From positions 1-64,000 of the forward strand of contig JADLFI010000006.1 of NCBI GenBank assembly GCA_020845635.1: a stretch of DNA of 64,000 nucleotides. Direction: 5' to 3'. The notes beneath the pieces were generated by a model that ran no database searches, was not told the DNA's origin, and saw nothing but the letters and a program-made list of their open reading frames with translations. The stretch comes from Bacteroidia bacterium (GTDB lineage: Bacteria > Bacteroidota > Bacteroidia > UBA4408). This document shows positions 36,770-44,785 of this stretch, piece by piece. The position numbers and the translations under genes were made by a program. How positions within the stretch are numbered: the stretch's first letter is position 1; each line of letters starts with the position of its first letter.

Positions 36770-38056
36770 ATGAGTTGTACAAGTTGTAGTTCAAATAAAA
36801 GTGAGGGAGGGTGCAAGAGCAAAGGTTCGTGTGGGAGCGGAGGATGCGGCAAGCTAAATGTTTTTGATTGGTTGTCTAATATGAGCCCGCCTACCGGTCA
36901 GGAGCCGTTTAAAGTGGTAGAAGTAAGATTTAAAAACGGGCGTAAAGATTTTTTTGTGAATGAAACCGGTTTTGAACTGTTTCAGGGCGATATTGTGGCT
37001 ACCGAGGCCTCTCCCGGACATGATATAGGAGTTGTGTCCTTATCGGGCGAACTGGTTCGCTTACAAATGAAAAAGAAGGGAGTACCCACAGGAAGCCCTG
37101 ATTTGAAGAAAATATACCGTAAAGCCAAGCAAACAGATATTGATAAATGGCATGAAGCCCGCAAGTTGGAAGAGCCTACTATGTTTAAAGCACGCACCTT
37201 AGCGCTTCAACTAAAATTACAAATGAAGATTAGCGATGTTGAATATCAAGGAGATAAAACCAAAGCTATTTTTTATTACACGGCCGATGAACGTGTAGAT
37301 TTTAGAGAACTGATTAAAGTGATGGCCGATGAGTTTAAGGTAAGAATTGAAATGAAACAAATTGGAGCCCGACAGGAAGCCAGCAGATTAGGCGGTATAG
37401 GTTCATGCGGGCGTGAGTTGTGTTGTTCAACCTGGCTAACCGATTTCAGGAGTGTATCTACCAGTGCTGCCCGATATCAGCAGTTATCATTAAATCCACT
37501 AAAACTGGCCGGACAATGTGGTAAATTAAAGTGCTGCTTGAATTATGAATTAGATAGTTATTTGGATGCTTTAAAAGATATTCCGGATTCAAACACCAAG
37601 TTGGAAACAACCAAGGGTATTGCTTTTCATCAAAAGACAGATATTTTTAGGAAAATAATGTGGTATAGTTATGCTGATAATCCTGGAAAATTTTTTCCTG
37701 TAAATGTAAGCAGGGTTAATGAAATTATAGCTTTGAACAAGGAAGGTAAAAAGGTGGAAGATATAAATGAAACGGTAGAGAAAGAGATTACACAAAAACT
37801 TCCTGATTATGAAAATGTAGTAGGGCAAGACAGCTTAACCCGCTTTGACCACATGAAGAAAAAGAAGAAAAAGAAAAAGAAAAAACCAAACCAAGGGTCA
37901 GATAATCAGTCAGGAAATGATAATGGTAAAGCCGAGAACAAAGGTAAAACGGCAGAAGGGAATAACCCTAAGAATAATCAACAAACACCAACAAAGAACA
38001 ACAATAATAACAACAGGCGAGCTAATAAAAACGGTCCGAGAAAAGAACAACAATAA
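36770..38056 (+). CDS. ricT: PSP1 domain protein (RicT-like) with cysteine-rich start and basic low-complexity tail
   Basis: A 428-residue protein. ATG 36770 gives the typical start MSCTSCSSNKSEGGCK, a Cys-rich patch suggestive of an iron-sulfur site. The PSP1 domain (about 40-290) includes VEVRFKNGRKDFF and the late CGRELCCSTWL and LKCCLNYELDSY cysteine motifs. The tail after about residue 355 is a Lys run followed by Asn/Gln/Lys-rich low complexity. In Firmicutes RicT works with RicA and RicF in RNA processing; the role in Bacteroidota is not established. A TTG at 36746 is rejected as start. Confidence 0.88.
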   Translation: MSCTSCSSNKSEGGCKSKGSCGSGGCGKLNVFDWLSNMSPPTGQEPFKVVEVRFKNGRKDFFVNETGFELFQGDIVATEASPGHDIGVVSLSGELVRLQMKKKGVPTGSPDLKKIYRKAKQTDIDKWHEARKLEEPTMFKARTLALQLKLQMKISDVEYQGDKTKAIFYYTADERVDFRELIKVMADEFKVRIEMKQIGARQEASRLGGIGSCGRELCCSTWLTDFRSVSTSAARYQQLSLNPLKLAGQCGKLKCCLNYELDSYLDALKDIPDSNTKLETTKGIAFHQKTDIFRKIMWYSYADNPGKFFPVNVSRVNEIIALNKEGKKVEDINETVEKEITQKLPDYENVVGQDSLTRFDHMKKKKKKKKKKPNQGSDNQSGNDNGKAENKGKTAEGNNPKNNQQTPTKNNNNNNRRANKNGPRKEQQ

Positions 38057-38103
38057 ATCATAAACCATTATTCTGTTTATGAGAAATGATGAGCTAAGCA
38101 GAA

Positions 38104-39930
38104 ATGCAAAACGATGAAATTCTTACAGAAATAATAAAAAATTTACCCGACAAACCCGGAATATATCAATACTATAATTCGGAAGGAGAAATTATTTATA
38201 TTGGTAAGGCTAAGGTTCTGAAAAAACGAGTGTCTTCGTATTTCAATAAAGACAAACATATAGATCGTAAAACCAAAGCTCTGGTAAGAAATATTGCCGA
38301 TATTAAATTTATTATAGTTGAAACCGAACTTGATGCCCTGCTGCTCGAAAATAATCTGATAAAAAAGTATCAACCCCGATACAATGTACTGCTTAAAGAC
38401 GATAAGACTTACCCCTGCATTGTCATAAAAAACGAAGACTTTCCTCGCGTATATGCTACACGACAAATTGTAAAAGATGGCTCAACTTACTTTGGCCCTT
38501 TTGCCTCGGTTAAGATGATGCATATTATGTTGGATTTGATTAAAGAAAACTATAAACTGCGGACTTGCAATTTAAAATTAACGGAAAAGAATATTAAATC
38601 AGGAAAGTTTAAAGTGTGTTTAGAATATCATATTGGAAACTGTCTTGGTTCATGTGAAGGGAAGCAAAGTAAAGAAGATTACGATCATTCCATTAGTGAA
38701 ATCAGGCATATATTAAAAGGAAATATATCGGGTTTGATAAAACAGCTTAAATCAAAGATGCTTGAACACGCTGAATTACTTGAATTTGAAAAGGCACAAG
38801 AAATAAAACAAAAAGTTGACTCGCTCGAAAGATACCAAAGCAGGTCGGTCATTGTGAATTCTTCAATAAGCAATGTTGATGTTGTGACTATTTTAAGCGA
38901 TGATGATTACGGCTATGTTAACTATCTGAAAATTGTAAATGGCGCTATAATTCAGGGGCGTACTATTGAGATGAAGAAGAAGCTGAATGAAACGGAAGAA
39001 GATTTGCTATTGATAGGATTTGCGGAATTGCGAGGACAGTTTGGGAGTGATGCCACAGAAGTAATAGTTCCGTTTAAGCCGGGGTTGGAAGCCGAGGGCA
39101 TTGATTTTGTTGTTCCGGTACGTGGCGATAAAAGAAAATTACTGGAGCTGAGTTTGCAAAATGCAGAACACTACAAAAAAGAAAGGCAAAAACAAATAGA
39201 ACTGATTGACCCTGAAAGGCACACCAAACGCATATTGGCTCAAATGAAAAAGGACTTGCGTTTAAATAACGAGCCGCGTCATATTGAATGTTTTGATAAT
39301 AGCAATATTCAAGGCACATTTGCTGTGGCTGCCATGACTGTTTTTAAAGATTTAAAGCCGAGCAAAAAGGATTACCGACATTTTAATATTAAAACTGTAG
39401 AAGGCCCTGATGACTTTGCTTCTATGCGAGAAATTATTTTCCGCAGATATAAACGAGTTATTGATGAGCAACAAGCCTTGCCCGATTTGATTGTGATTGA
39501 TGGAGGAAAAGGTCAGTTAGGGGCAGCCCTTGAAAGTATTGAACAGCTAGGCCTGCGTGGCAAAATAGCACTTATTGGAATAGCTAAAAGATTAGAAGAA
39601 ATTTATTATCCGGGCGACTCGTTACCTATGTATTTAGATAAAAAGAGCGAAACACTTAAAGTTATTCAACATATAAGAGACGAAGCACATCGTTTTGGGG
39701 TTACGCATCACCGCAATAAAAGATCTAAAGAAACCATTAAAACAAGTCTTACCGATATAAAAGGAATTAGTAAGTTAACGGCCGATAAGCTACTGCAACA
39801 CTTTAAATCGGTCAAAAGAATAGCAGAAAGCACACAAACGGAAATTGCCGAAATTGTTGGAAAAAGTAAAGCTGAACTGGTTATCAAATACTTTGAGCAA
39901 AATTTATCAGACATGAATGATAAGGGTTGA
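38104..39930 (+). CDS. uvrC: UvrABC system protein C
   Basis: A 608-residue excinuclease subunit that makes the two incisions in nucleotide excision repair. The GIY-YIG nuclease domain is at the N-terminus (LPDKPGIYQYYNSEGEIIYI then GKAKVLKKRVSSYF). A UvrB-binding UVR motif follows at about 205-240 (HAELLEFEKAQEIKQKVDSL). The RNase H-like C-terminal nuclease begins near HIECFDNSNIQGTFAVAAM with DLIVIDGGKGQLGAAL, and helix-hairpin-helix motifs end the protein (LTDIKGISKLTADKLLQHF). Normal length. Confidence 0.97.
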   Translation: MQNDEILTEIIKNLPDKPGIYQYYNSEGEIIYIGKAKVLKKRVSSYFNKDKHIDRKTKALVRNIADIKFIIVETELDALLLENNLIKKYQPRYNVLLKDDKTYPCIVIKNEDFPRVYATRQIVKDGSTYFGPFASVKMMHIMLDLIKENYKLRTCNLKLTEKNIKSGKFKVCLEYHIGNCLGSCEGKQSKEDYDHSISEIRHILKGNISGLIKQLKSKMLEHAELLEFEKAQEIKQKVDSLERYQSRSVIVNSSISNVDVVTILSDDDYGYVNYLKIVNGAIIQGRTIEMKKKLNETEEDLLLIGFAELRGQFGSDATEVIVPFKPGLEAEGIDFVVPVRGDKRKLLELSLQNAEHYKKERQKQIELIDPERHTKRILAQMKKDLRLNNEPRHIECFDNSNIQGTFAVAAMTVFKDLKPSKKDYRHFNIKTVEGPDDFASMREIIFRRYKRVIDEQQALPDLIVIDGGKGQLGAALESIEQLGLRGKIALIGIAKRLEEIYYPGDSLPMYLDKKSETLKVIQHIRDEAHRFGVTHHRNKRSKETIKTSLTDIKGISKLTADKLLQHFKSVKRIAESTQTEIAEIVGKSKAELVIKYFEQNLSDMNDKG

Positions 39931-39955
39931 ATAATATAATCTTTTATAAAATCTT

Positions 39956-39988
39956 TTGTTTTAGCTTTTATATATATCCTTAACTTTG
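39956..39988 (+). promoter_or_regulatory. Promoter of ribE (TTG-N22-TAACTTTG)
   Basis: TTG (39956-39958) and a perfect -7 element TAACTTTG (39981-39988) are separated by 22 bases. The -7 element ends 17 bases before the GTG start at 40006. No FMN riboswitch could fit in this leader. Confidence 0.55.
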
Positions 39989-40005
39989 TAGAAAGCTAAA
40001 AATTT

Positions 40006-40608
40006 GTGTTTACCGGAATAATTGAACAAACAGCCATAGTTAATACCCTTGAGCATAAGCAAAACAATTTGGAGATTAGCTTAGCTTGCCCCATTGCCCA
40101 TGAATTACGAGTTGATCAAAGTGTTTCTCATAATGGTGTGTGTTTAACCGTTACTGATATTGACATTAAGCATAATGTTTACAAGGTTACAGCCGTTAAA
40201 GAAACTTTGCTTCGCACTAATTTAGGATTGCTTCGTATAGGCAATAAAGTAAATATTGAACGATGTTTAAAACTAAATAGTTTGCTTGATGGCCATTTGG
40301 TACAGGGCCATGTTGACACTGTTGGGAGGTGTACAAAAGTGGAAGAACTTGGAGGAAGTTATTATTTTCATTTTGAATATGAGCCTACTGATAAGAGTGG
40401 ATATGTTACGGTTGAAAAAGGCTCTGTAACAGTTAATGGGGTTAGCCTTACAGTTGTTAATTCAATGGAAAATGCTTTTAGTGTAGCCATTATTCCATAC
40501 ACTTTTGAGCATACCAATTTTAAGCAACTTAAGGTAAACGATATAGTAAATATAGAGTTCGACATCATAGGGAAGTATATTGCAAAACTGATGTTACAAA
40601 GAAAGTAG
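40006..40608 (+). CDS. ribE: Riboflavin synthase, alpha subunit
   Basis: A 200-residue enzyme of two lumazine-binding domains that dismutates two 6,7-dimethyl-8-ribityllumazine molecules to riboflavin. The start is GTG, giving the diagnostic MFTGIIEQ. The first repeat includes HNGVCLTVTDI and the second VTVNGVSLTVVN, with DGHLVQGHVDTVG between. The stop codon shares its final G with the GTG start of the next gene, so the two are translationally coupled. Confidence 0.96.
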   Translation: MFTGIIEQTAIVNTLEHKQNNLEISLACPIAHELRVDQSVSHNGVCLTVTDIDIKHNVYKVTAVKETLLRTNLGLLRIGNKVNIERCLKLNSLLDGHLVQGHVDTVGRCTKVEELGGSYYFHFEYEPTDKSGYVTVEKGSVTVNGVSLTVVNSMENAFSVAIIPYTFEHTNFKQLKVNDIVNIEFDIIGKYIAKLMLQRK

Positions 40609-41450
40609 TGGTTAGAAAGTATATTATATTATTTGTAATTTTAGTTTGTTCAATTCCTTTAAAAGCGGGAAAAGAAAACATCTGTCATCAAGTACTGCAT
40701 AGAATGTTTGAGAAAGTTGATATGGTTCGTACTGCACAATATTCACTCCATGCCTCAGAGCGTGTTACCAGTAAAATATTGCAGGCTCAATCATTTATAA
40801 AACTCCAAGTAAGCCCTCGTAAAATTTATTTTAGGAATGGAACCGGTATAGAAATTCTTTATAATGAAACCACAGATAAAGCAAATGCTTTAGTTAATCC
40901 TAACAGTTTTCCTTATATGAATTTAAAGCTTGACCCTTATCGCAGTGTAATGCGCAACAACCAACACCATACTATTTTTGAATTGGGTTTTAAGCATATA
41001 GCCGATATTATAAAAAGAGCGGTAGATAATAGTGAAACTAATTTTGAAAAATGGTTTGTGTATATGGGCACTTATCAGTACAATAACCGTGATTGTCATA
41101 AAATATATTTTGAATATCCTCATTTTCGCTATGTAAAATATACAGTAGAAAAAAATGAAACGGTAAGAACTATTGCAAACAAACTAGGAGTGGGAGAGTA
41201 TAGGATTATGCAACATAATACCAATATTTCATATACCGACTATATAAAAGAGGGCCGTGTAATTTCAGTGCCTAATATGTATGCTTCTAAAACCATTTTG
41301 TATATTGATAAAGAATTAGAGTTGCCTGTTTATGTTAAAGCCTTTGATGATAAAGGCTTTTATGAATCGTATGAGTTTCACGATATACAAATCAATCTAA
41401 ATTTTAAATCAAACGAGTTTGATAAAGGATTTAAGGAGTATAAATTTTAA
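40608..41450 (+). CDS. DUF1571-like exported protein with embedded LysM motif
   Basis: A 280-residue exported protein. A signal peptide of about 20 residues ends LKAGK. The body resembles DUF1571 proteins (QYSLHASERVTSKILQAQSF and KLQVSPRKIYFRNGTGIEIL near the start; SYEFHDIQINLNF near the end). Between about residues 180 and 225 lies a LysM-like segment (KYTVEKNETVRTIANKLGVG, then EYRIMQHNTNI), suggesting binding to peptidoglycan. GTG 40608 overlaps the ribE stop. Role unknown; a cell-envelope function is inferred. Confidence 0.75.
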   Translation: MVRKYIILFVILVCSIPLKAGKENICHQVLHRMFEKVDMVRTAQYSLHASERVTSKILQAQSFIKLQVSPRKIYFRNGTGIEILYNETTDKANALVNPNSFPYMNLKLDPYRSVMRNNQHHTIFELGFKHIADIIKRAVDNSETNFEKWFVYMGTYQYNNRDCHKIYFEYPHFRYVKYTVEKNETVRTIANKLGVGEYRIMQHNTNISYTDYIKEGRVISVPNMYASKTILYIDKELELPVYVKAFDDKGFYESYEFHDIQINLNFKSNEFDKGFKEYKF

Positions 41451-41533
41451 TGGATGTCAAATTATTATTAATATAATATACCTTTTAAGCTCTGAAAAAT
41501 TATTACTATGATACCAGAAGACTAAAGTATAAT

Positions 41534-41564
41534 TTGATATTGAAATAGCTTAAATGTATATTTG
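41534..41564 (+). promoter_or_regulatory. Promoter of the cytochrome c gene (TTG-N20-TATATTTG)
   Basis: TTG (41534-41536) is followed after 20 bases by a perfect -7 element TATATTTG (41557-41564). Its final TTG opens the frame in silico, but translation must start at ATG 41583, which lies 18 bases after the element. Confidence 0.6.
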
Positions 41565-41582
41565 CACACAAAACAAACAAAC

Positions 41583-42191
41583 ATGAATTTACTACTTTTA
41601 CACAAAATTTCGGTATGGCTTTTCTTATTAATATATATTATTAAAACCATATTGCTTTTTACTAATAACACTAGTAAACTTGCTTCTTTTAGTAAAGCAA
41701 TAAAAGTTCCTGAAATGATTATCAGTACTTTGTTTTTACTAACCGGAATTTATCAGTTTTATTTATTGGGAGCTATAAAGCTGTTTCAGATATTTAAACT
41801 TGTTGCGATATTTGCGGCAATTCCTTTAGCCATTATCGGATACAAGAAAGCCAATAAGGCTTTAGCCGGCTTAGCTATGTTTTTGCTTTTGATGTCGTAC
41901 GGATTTGCTGAAATGGCACGTAAAAAACCTTATCTAACAAGTAATACTACTTTGATGGTTGATGGTCAACCTGACGGCCAAAGCGTTTATATGAATAACT
42001 GTGCCGTATGCCACGGAACGGATGGGACTAAAGGATATAATGGTTCGGCCGATTTGAAAAAAAGTACTTTGTCGAATGACGAATCAATATCAATTATTTT
42101 AAATGGTAAAAATAACATGATGCCGTTTAAAGGAACGCTGAGCGATGAAGAAATAAAGGCCGTAGCCAATTACATTATAACCTTACGATAA
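41583..42191 (+). CDS. Membrane-anchored monohaem c-type cytochrome
   Basis: A 202-residue protein. The N-terminal 115 residues hold four hydrophobic helices resembling an SirB2-type membrane module. A periplasmic class I cytochrome c domain follows with the haem site NNCAVCHGTDG (Cys-Ala-Val-Cys-His) and the probable Met ligand in NNMMPFKGTLSD. It ends ADNYI-like VANYIITLR. It probably passes electrons within the respiratory chain. Three bases separate its stop from the start of hflX, so they may be co-transcribed. Confidence 0.85.
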   Translation: MNLLLLHKISVWLFLLIYIIKTILLFTNNTSKLASFSKAIKVPEMIISTLFLLTGIYQFYLLGAIKLFQIFKLVAIFAAIPLAIIGYKKANKALAGLAMFLLLMSYGFAEMARKKPYLTSNTTLMVDGQPDGQSVYMNNCAVCHGTDGTKGYNGSADLKKSTLSNDESISIILNGKNNMMPFKGTLSDEEIKAVANYIITLR

Positions 42192-42193
42192 GC

Positions 42194-43390
42194 TTGAAGG
42201 AGCATATTAGTACAGCCATAAAACAGAAAACTGCCATCATGGTGGGTATTATTACCCAACAGCAGGATGAAGAAACCGCCAAGGAATATCTTGACGAGTT
42301 AAAGTTTTTAATTGATACTTGGGGTGCGGTTACTCTAAAAGGCTTTTTGCAACGAGTAAGTAAGCCTGATTCACGTACCTTTGTTGGCTCGGGTAAATTG
42401 CAAGAAATAAAACTCTATATTCAAGAATTTGGAGTAGATGTGGCTGTATTTGATGATGATTTAAGTCCATCGCAATTACGAAATATAGAGAAAGAGCTTG
42501 GGGTGCGGGTATTAGATAGAAGTGATTTAATTATTGATATTTTTGCGGCACGTGCCCAAACTGCACATGCCAAAACACAAGTTGAATTAGCCTATTATCA
42601 ACATATATTGCCACGCTTAACCGGAATGTGGACTCACCTAGAAAGACAAAGAGGAGGTACCGGAACTAGAGGCGGTGCAGGTGAAAAAGAAATAGAAACC
42701 GATAGACGAATTGTAAGAGACAAGATTTCACAACTTAAAAATAAGCTTAAGGAAATAGATGTACAAATGGCAACCCAACGCAAAAGCAGAGGGGAAATGG
42801 TACGTGTGGCTTTGGTAGGTTATACCAATGTGGGCAAAAGTACTATAATGAACTTGTTAAGCAAGAGTGAAGTTTTTGCCGAAAACAAGTTATTTGCTAC
42901 GCTCGATACCACTGTGCGCAAAGTAGTAATTGGTAATTTGCCTTTTTTATTAAGCGATACGGTAGGTTTTATTCGCAAACTCCCAACTCAGTTAATTGAA
43001 GCATTTAAATCAACGCTTGATGAGGTTCGTGAGGCCGATGTATTGATATATGTGGTTGATATTAGCCATCATAACTTTGAGGAACATATACAGGTGGTAA
43101 ATCAAACCTTACAAGATATTGGTGCGGGAAACAAAACAACCATCTTGGTTTTTAATAAAATTGATGCCTTTAGCTTTATCCCTAAAGACGAAGACGACCT
43201 AACTCCTGTAAAGCGTGAAAATTTAAGCCTTGAAGATTTGAAAAATACATGGATGGGCAAAACTAACAACCCTTGTATTTTTATTTCGGCTACCGAAAAA
43301 AATAATATTGAGGAACTTCGCGAATTAATATATCAAACAGTTAAAGAAATTCATGTTAAGCGATATCCGTATAATAATCTATTGTACTAA
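42194..43390 (+). CDS. hflX: GTPase HflX
   Basis: A 398-residue ribosome-associated GTPase that splits stalled or heat-damaged ribosomes. The N-terminal HflX domain contains VGIITQQQDEETAKEYLDEL and LDRSDLIIDIFAARAQTAHA. The linker has the glycine-rich GGTGTRGGAGEKEIETDRR. The G domain shows ALVGYTNVGKSTIMNLL (P-loop), DTTVRK, SDTVGFIRKLP and FNKIDA. The TTG start at 42194 lies two bases after the cytochrome stop; a later ATG at about codon 16 is possible. Confidence 0.94.
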   Translation: MKEHISTAIKQKTAIMVGIITQQQDEETAKEYLDELKFLIDTWGAVTLKGFLQRVSKPDSRTFVGSGKLQEIKLYIQEFGVDVAVFDDDLSPSQLRNIEKELGVRVLDRSDLIIDIFAARAQTAHAKTQVELAYYQHILPRLTGMWTHLERQRGGTGTRGGAGEKEIETDRRIVRDKISQLKNKLKEIDVQMATQRKSRGEMVRVALVGYTNVGKSTIMNLLSKSEVFAENKLFATLDTTVRKVVIGNLPFLLSDTVGFIRKLPTQLIEAFKSTLDEVREADVLIYVVDISHHNFEEHIQVVNQTLQDIGAGNKTTILVFNKIDAFSFIPKDEDDLTPVKRENLSLEDLKNTWMGKTNNPCIFISATEKNNIEELRELIYQTVKEIHVKRYPYNNLLY

Positions 43391-43418
43391 AATATCCGGC
43401 TCAATAATTGGGAAAACC

Positions 43419-43703
43419 TTAACCTGCATTAAACACATCCTTTACATTTTCTGACTTTTCCAAAACACGTTTGGCATAAGGGCAGTAAGAAACTATTTTT
43501 AACTGATGTTTACGGGCATAGTCAATTACGGACTCTACTAATTTTTTGCCTAAACCTTGTCCGTTATAAGCTTCTTTAACTTTGGTATGATGTATCTCAA
43601 CATTGCCCTGATTAAGCTTGGCATTTATTTCTCCGGCAATATCACCATTTATGTTTAATTCAAAATTAATATTATTGCCTTCCATTTTAGTGGTTATTTC
43701 CAT
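43419..43703 (-). CDS. Small GNAT-family N-acetyltransferase (YjdJ-like)
   Basis: A 94-residue single-domain protein. The acetyl-CoA loop is NGQGLGKKLVESVIDYARK, and the C-terminal YCPYAKRVLEK is the typical ending of the small GNAT group (PF14542). Substrate unknown. It converges with hflX; a -7 element TACTTTTG is at 43719-43726. Confidence 0.85.
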   Translation of the reverse strand: MEITTKMEGNNINFELNINGDIAGEINAKLNQGNVEIHHTKVKEAYNGQGLGKKLVESVIDYARKHQLKIVSYCPYAKRVLEKSENVKDVFNAG

Positions 43704-43718
43704 GATAAATGTTTTTTA

Positions 43719-43726
43719 CAAAAGTA
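43719..43726 (-). promoter_or_regulatory. -7 promoter element of the GNAT gene
   Basis: TACTTTTG on the minus strand matches TAnnTTTG and ends 15 bases before the ATG at 43703. No -33 TTG was seen. Confidence 0.4.
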
Positions 43727-43778
43727 ATAAATTGAAAACTATTATTTGGTAACACGGTTTAGTTTATACCCCAAAGTT

Positions 43779-44756
43779 CTAACCCAACATTTCATATATA
43801 ACAGCTCCTGTAAAACAGGCAAATAATAAATCAGCTATAATTTTGCGTTTAGAGCTGATAAAGAAATTTGCTATAAATATAGCTAAGGGTATAGCTGCAA
43901 TTACCAAATACTTTATGTTATATGCAGGAGCCATTAAATACGATAAAACTGATAAAACCAATAACCATAAAATAACAACCAAATAGTTACGGGCAAAAAT
44001 GGTATTTACAGGCCAACCTTTTGTAATTTGTATTAATGAAATTACAGTAAGCAATAAAATAACTGCATTAACTACAATAAATGACAGTTGTTGATACTCC
44101 ATTAAAAACAATGAATCTGTTGATGGATAGAAAATTTTATCATACAGTAAAAAATTTATCTTATTCATCCAAAAGTAATAGGTAAATACAAACAAATAGG
44201 GACTTATCAAACCAATGAATGAAATTATCCACTCACGCCACACAAAAGGTCGTATCACAATAAGTGTTACCCATACCAAAGGGTAAATGACCACTGCGGG
44301 GAAATAAAAAAGAGAAGCTATAGAAATAAAAAAAGAAGCATCAAAAATATGGGAAAATGCCACATCTACTCGGTACGATTGTGCTATTCTGAGTAAGGCC
44401 AGTAAAATAAAAAAATTAGCAAACAAAAGGGGATAAAATTGTAATAAAGGCTTGCTACTGCTCATTAATAAGCAATATATAATACCCGGAAAAATAGTTT
44501 TCTCAACCATTAATTCAAAGGTGTTCAATATAAGGTTTAGTATTGCAGCCTGACTTATAATTAATACCAAAGCAACAATAGGATGAAGGAATGGTGCTTT
44601 ATTTACAATAGTAAGATAAAGCTCATACAAGGGCATAGCATTATTCATTGGAATAGGCGTGCTGTTGCCTAATGACGGAGCCCACACTATAGCCAAAATG
44701 ATAAGCGTAAAAACCCAACCTATAATTTTATTATTTTTAATAATTGTAATTAGCAT
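43779..44756 (-). CDS. DUF6427 family multi-spanning membrane protein
   Basis: A 325-residue inner-membrane protein with about nine hydrophobic helices. Segments such as LLFANFFILLALLRIAQSYR, HIFDASFFISIASLFYFPAV and IRPFVWREWIISFIGLISPY match the DUF6427 family of Bacteroidota. No function is known. It lies 29 bases downstream of the AsmA-GT51 gene, which may indicate a role in the envelope. Confidence 0.75.
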   Translation of the reverse strand: MLITIIKNNKIIGWVFTLIILAIVWAPSLGNSTPIPMNNAMPLYELYLTIVNKAPFLHPIVALVLIISQAAILNLILNTFELMVEKTIFPGIIYCLLMSSSKPLLQFYPLLFANFFILLALLRIAQSYRVDVAFSHIFDASFFISIASLFYFPAVVIYPLVWVTLIVIRPFVWREWIISFIGLISPYLFVFTYYFWMNKINFLLYDKIFYPSTDSLFLMEYQQLSFIVVNAVILLLTVISLIQITKGWPVNTIFARNYLVVILWLLVLSVLSYLMAPAYNIKYLVIAAIPLAIFIANFFISSKRKIIADLLFACFTGAVIYEMLG

Positions 44757-44785
44757 TATCCAAATATAATTTATTATTACCTGTA

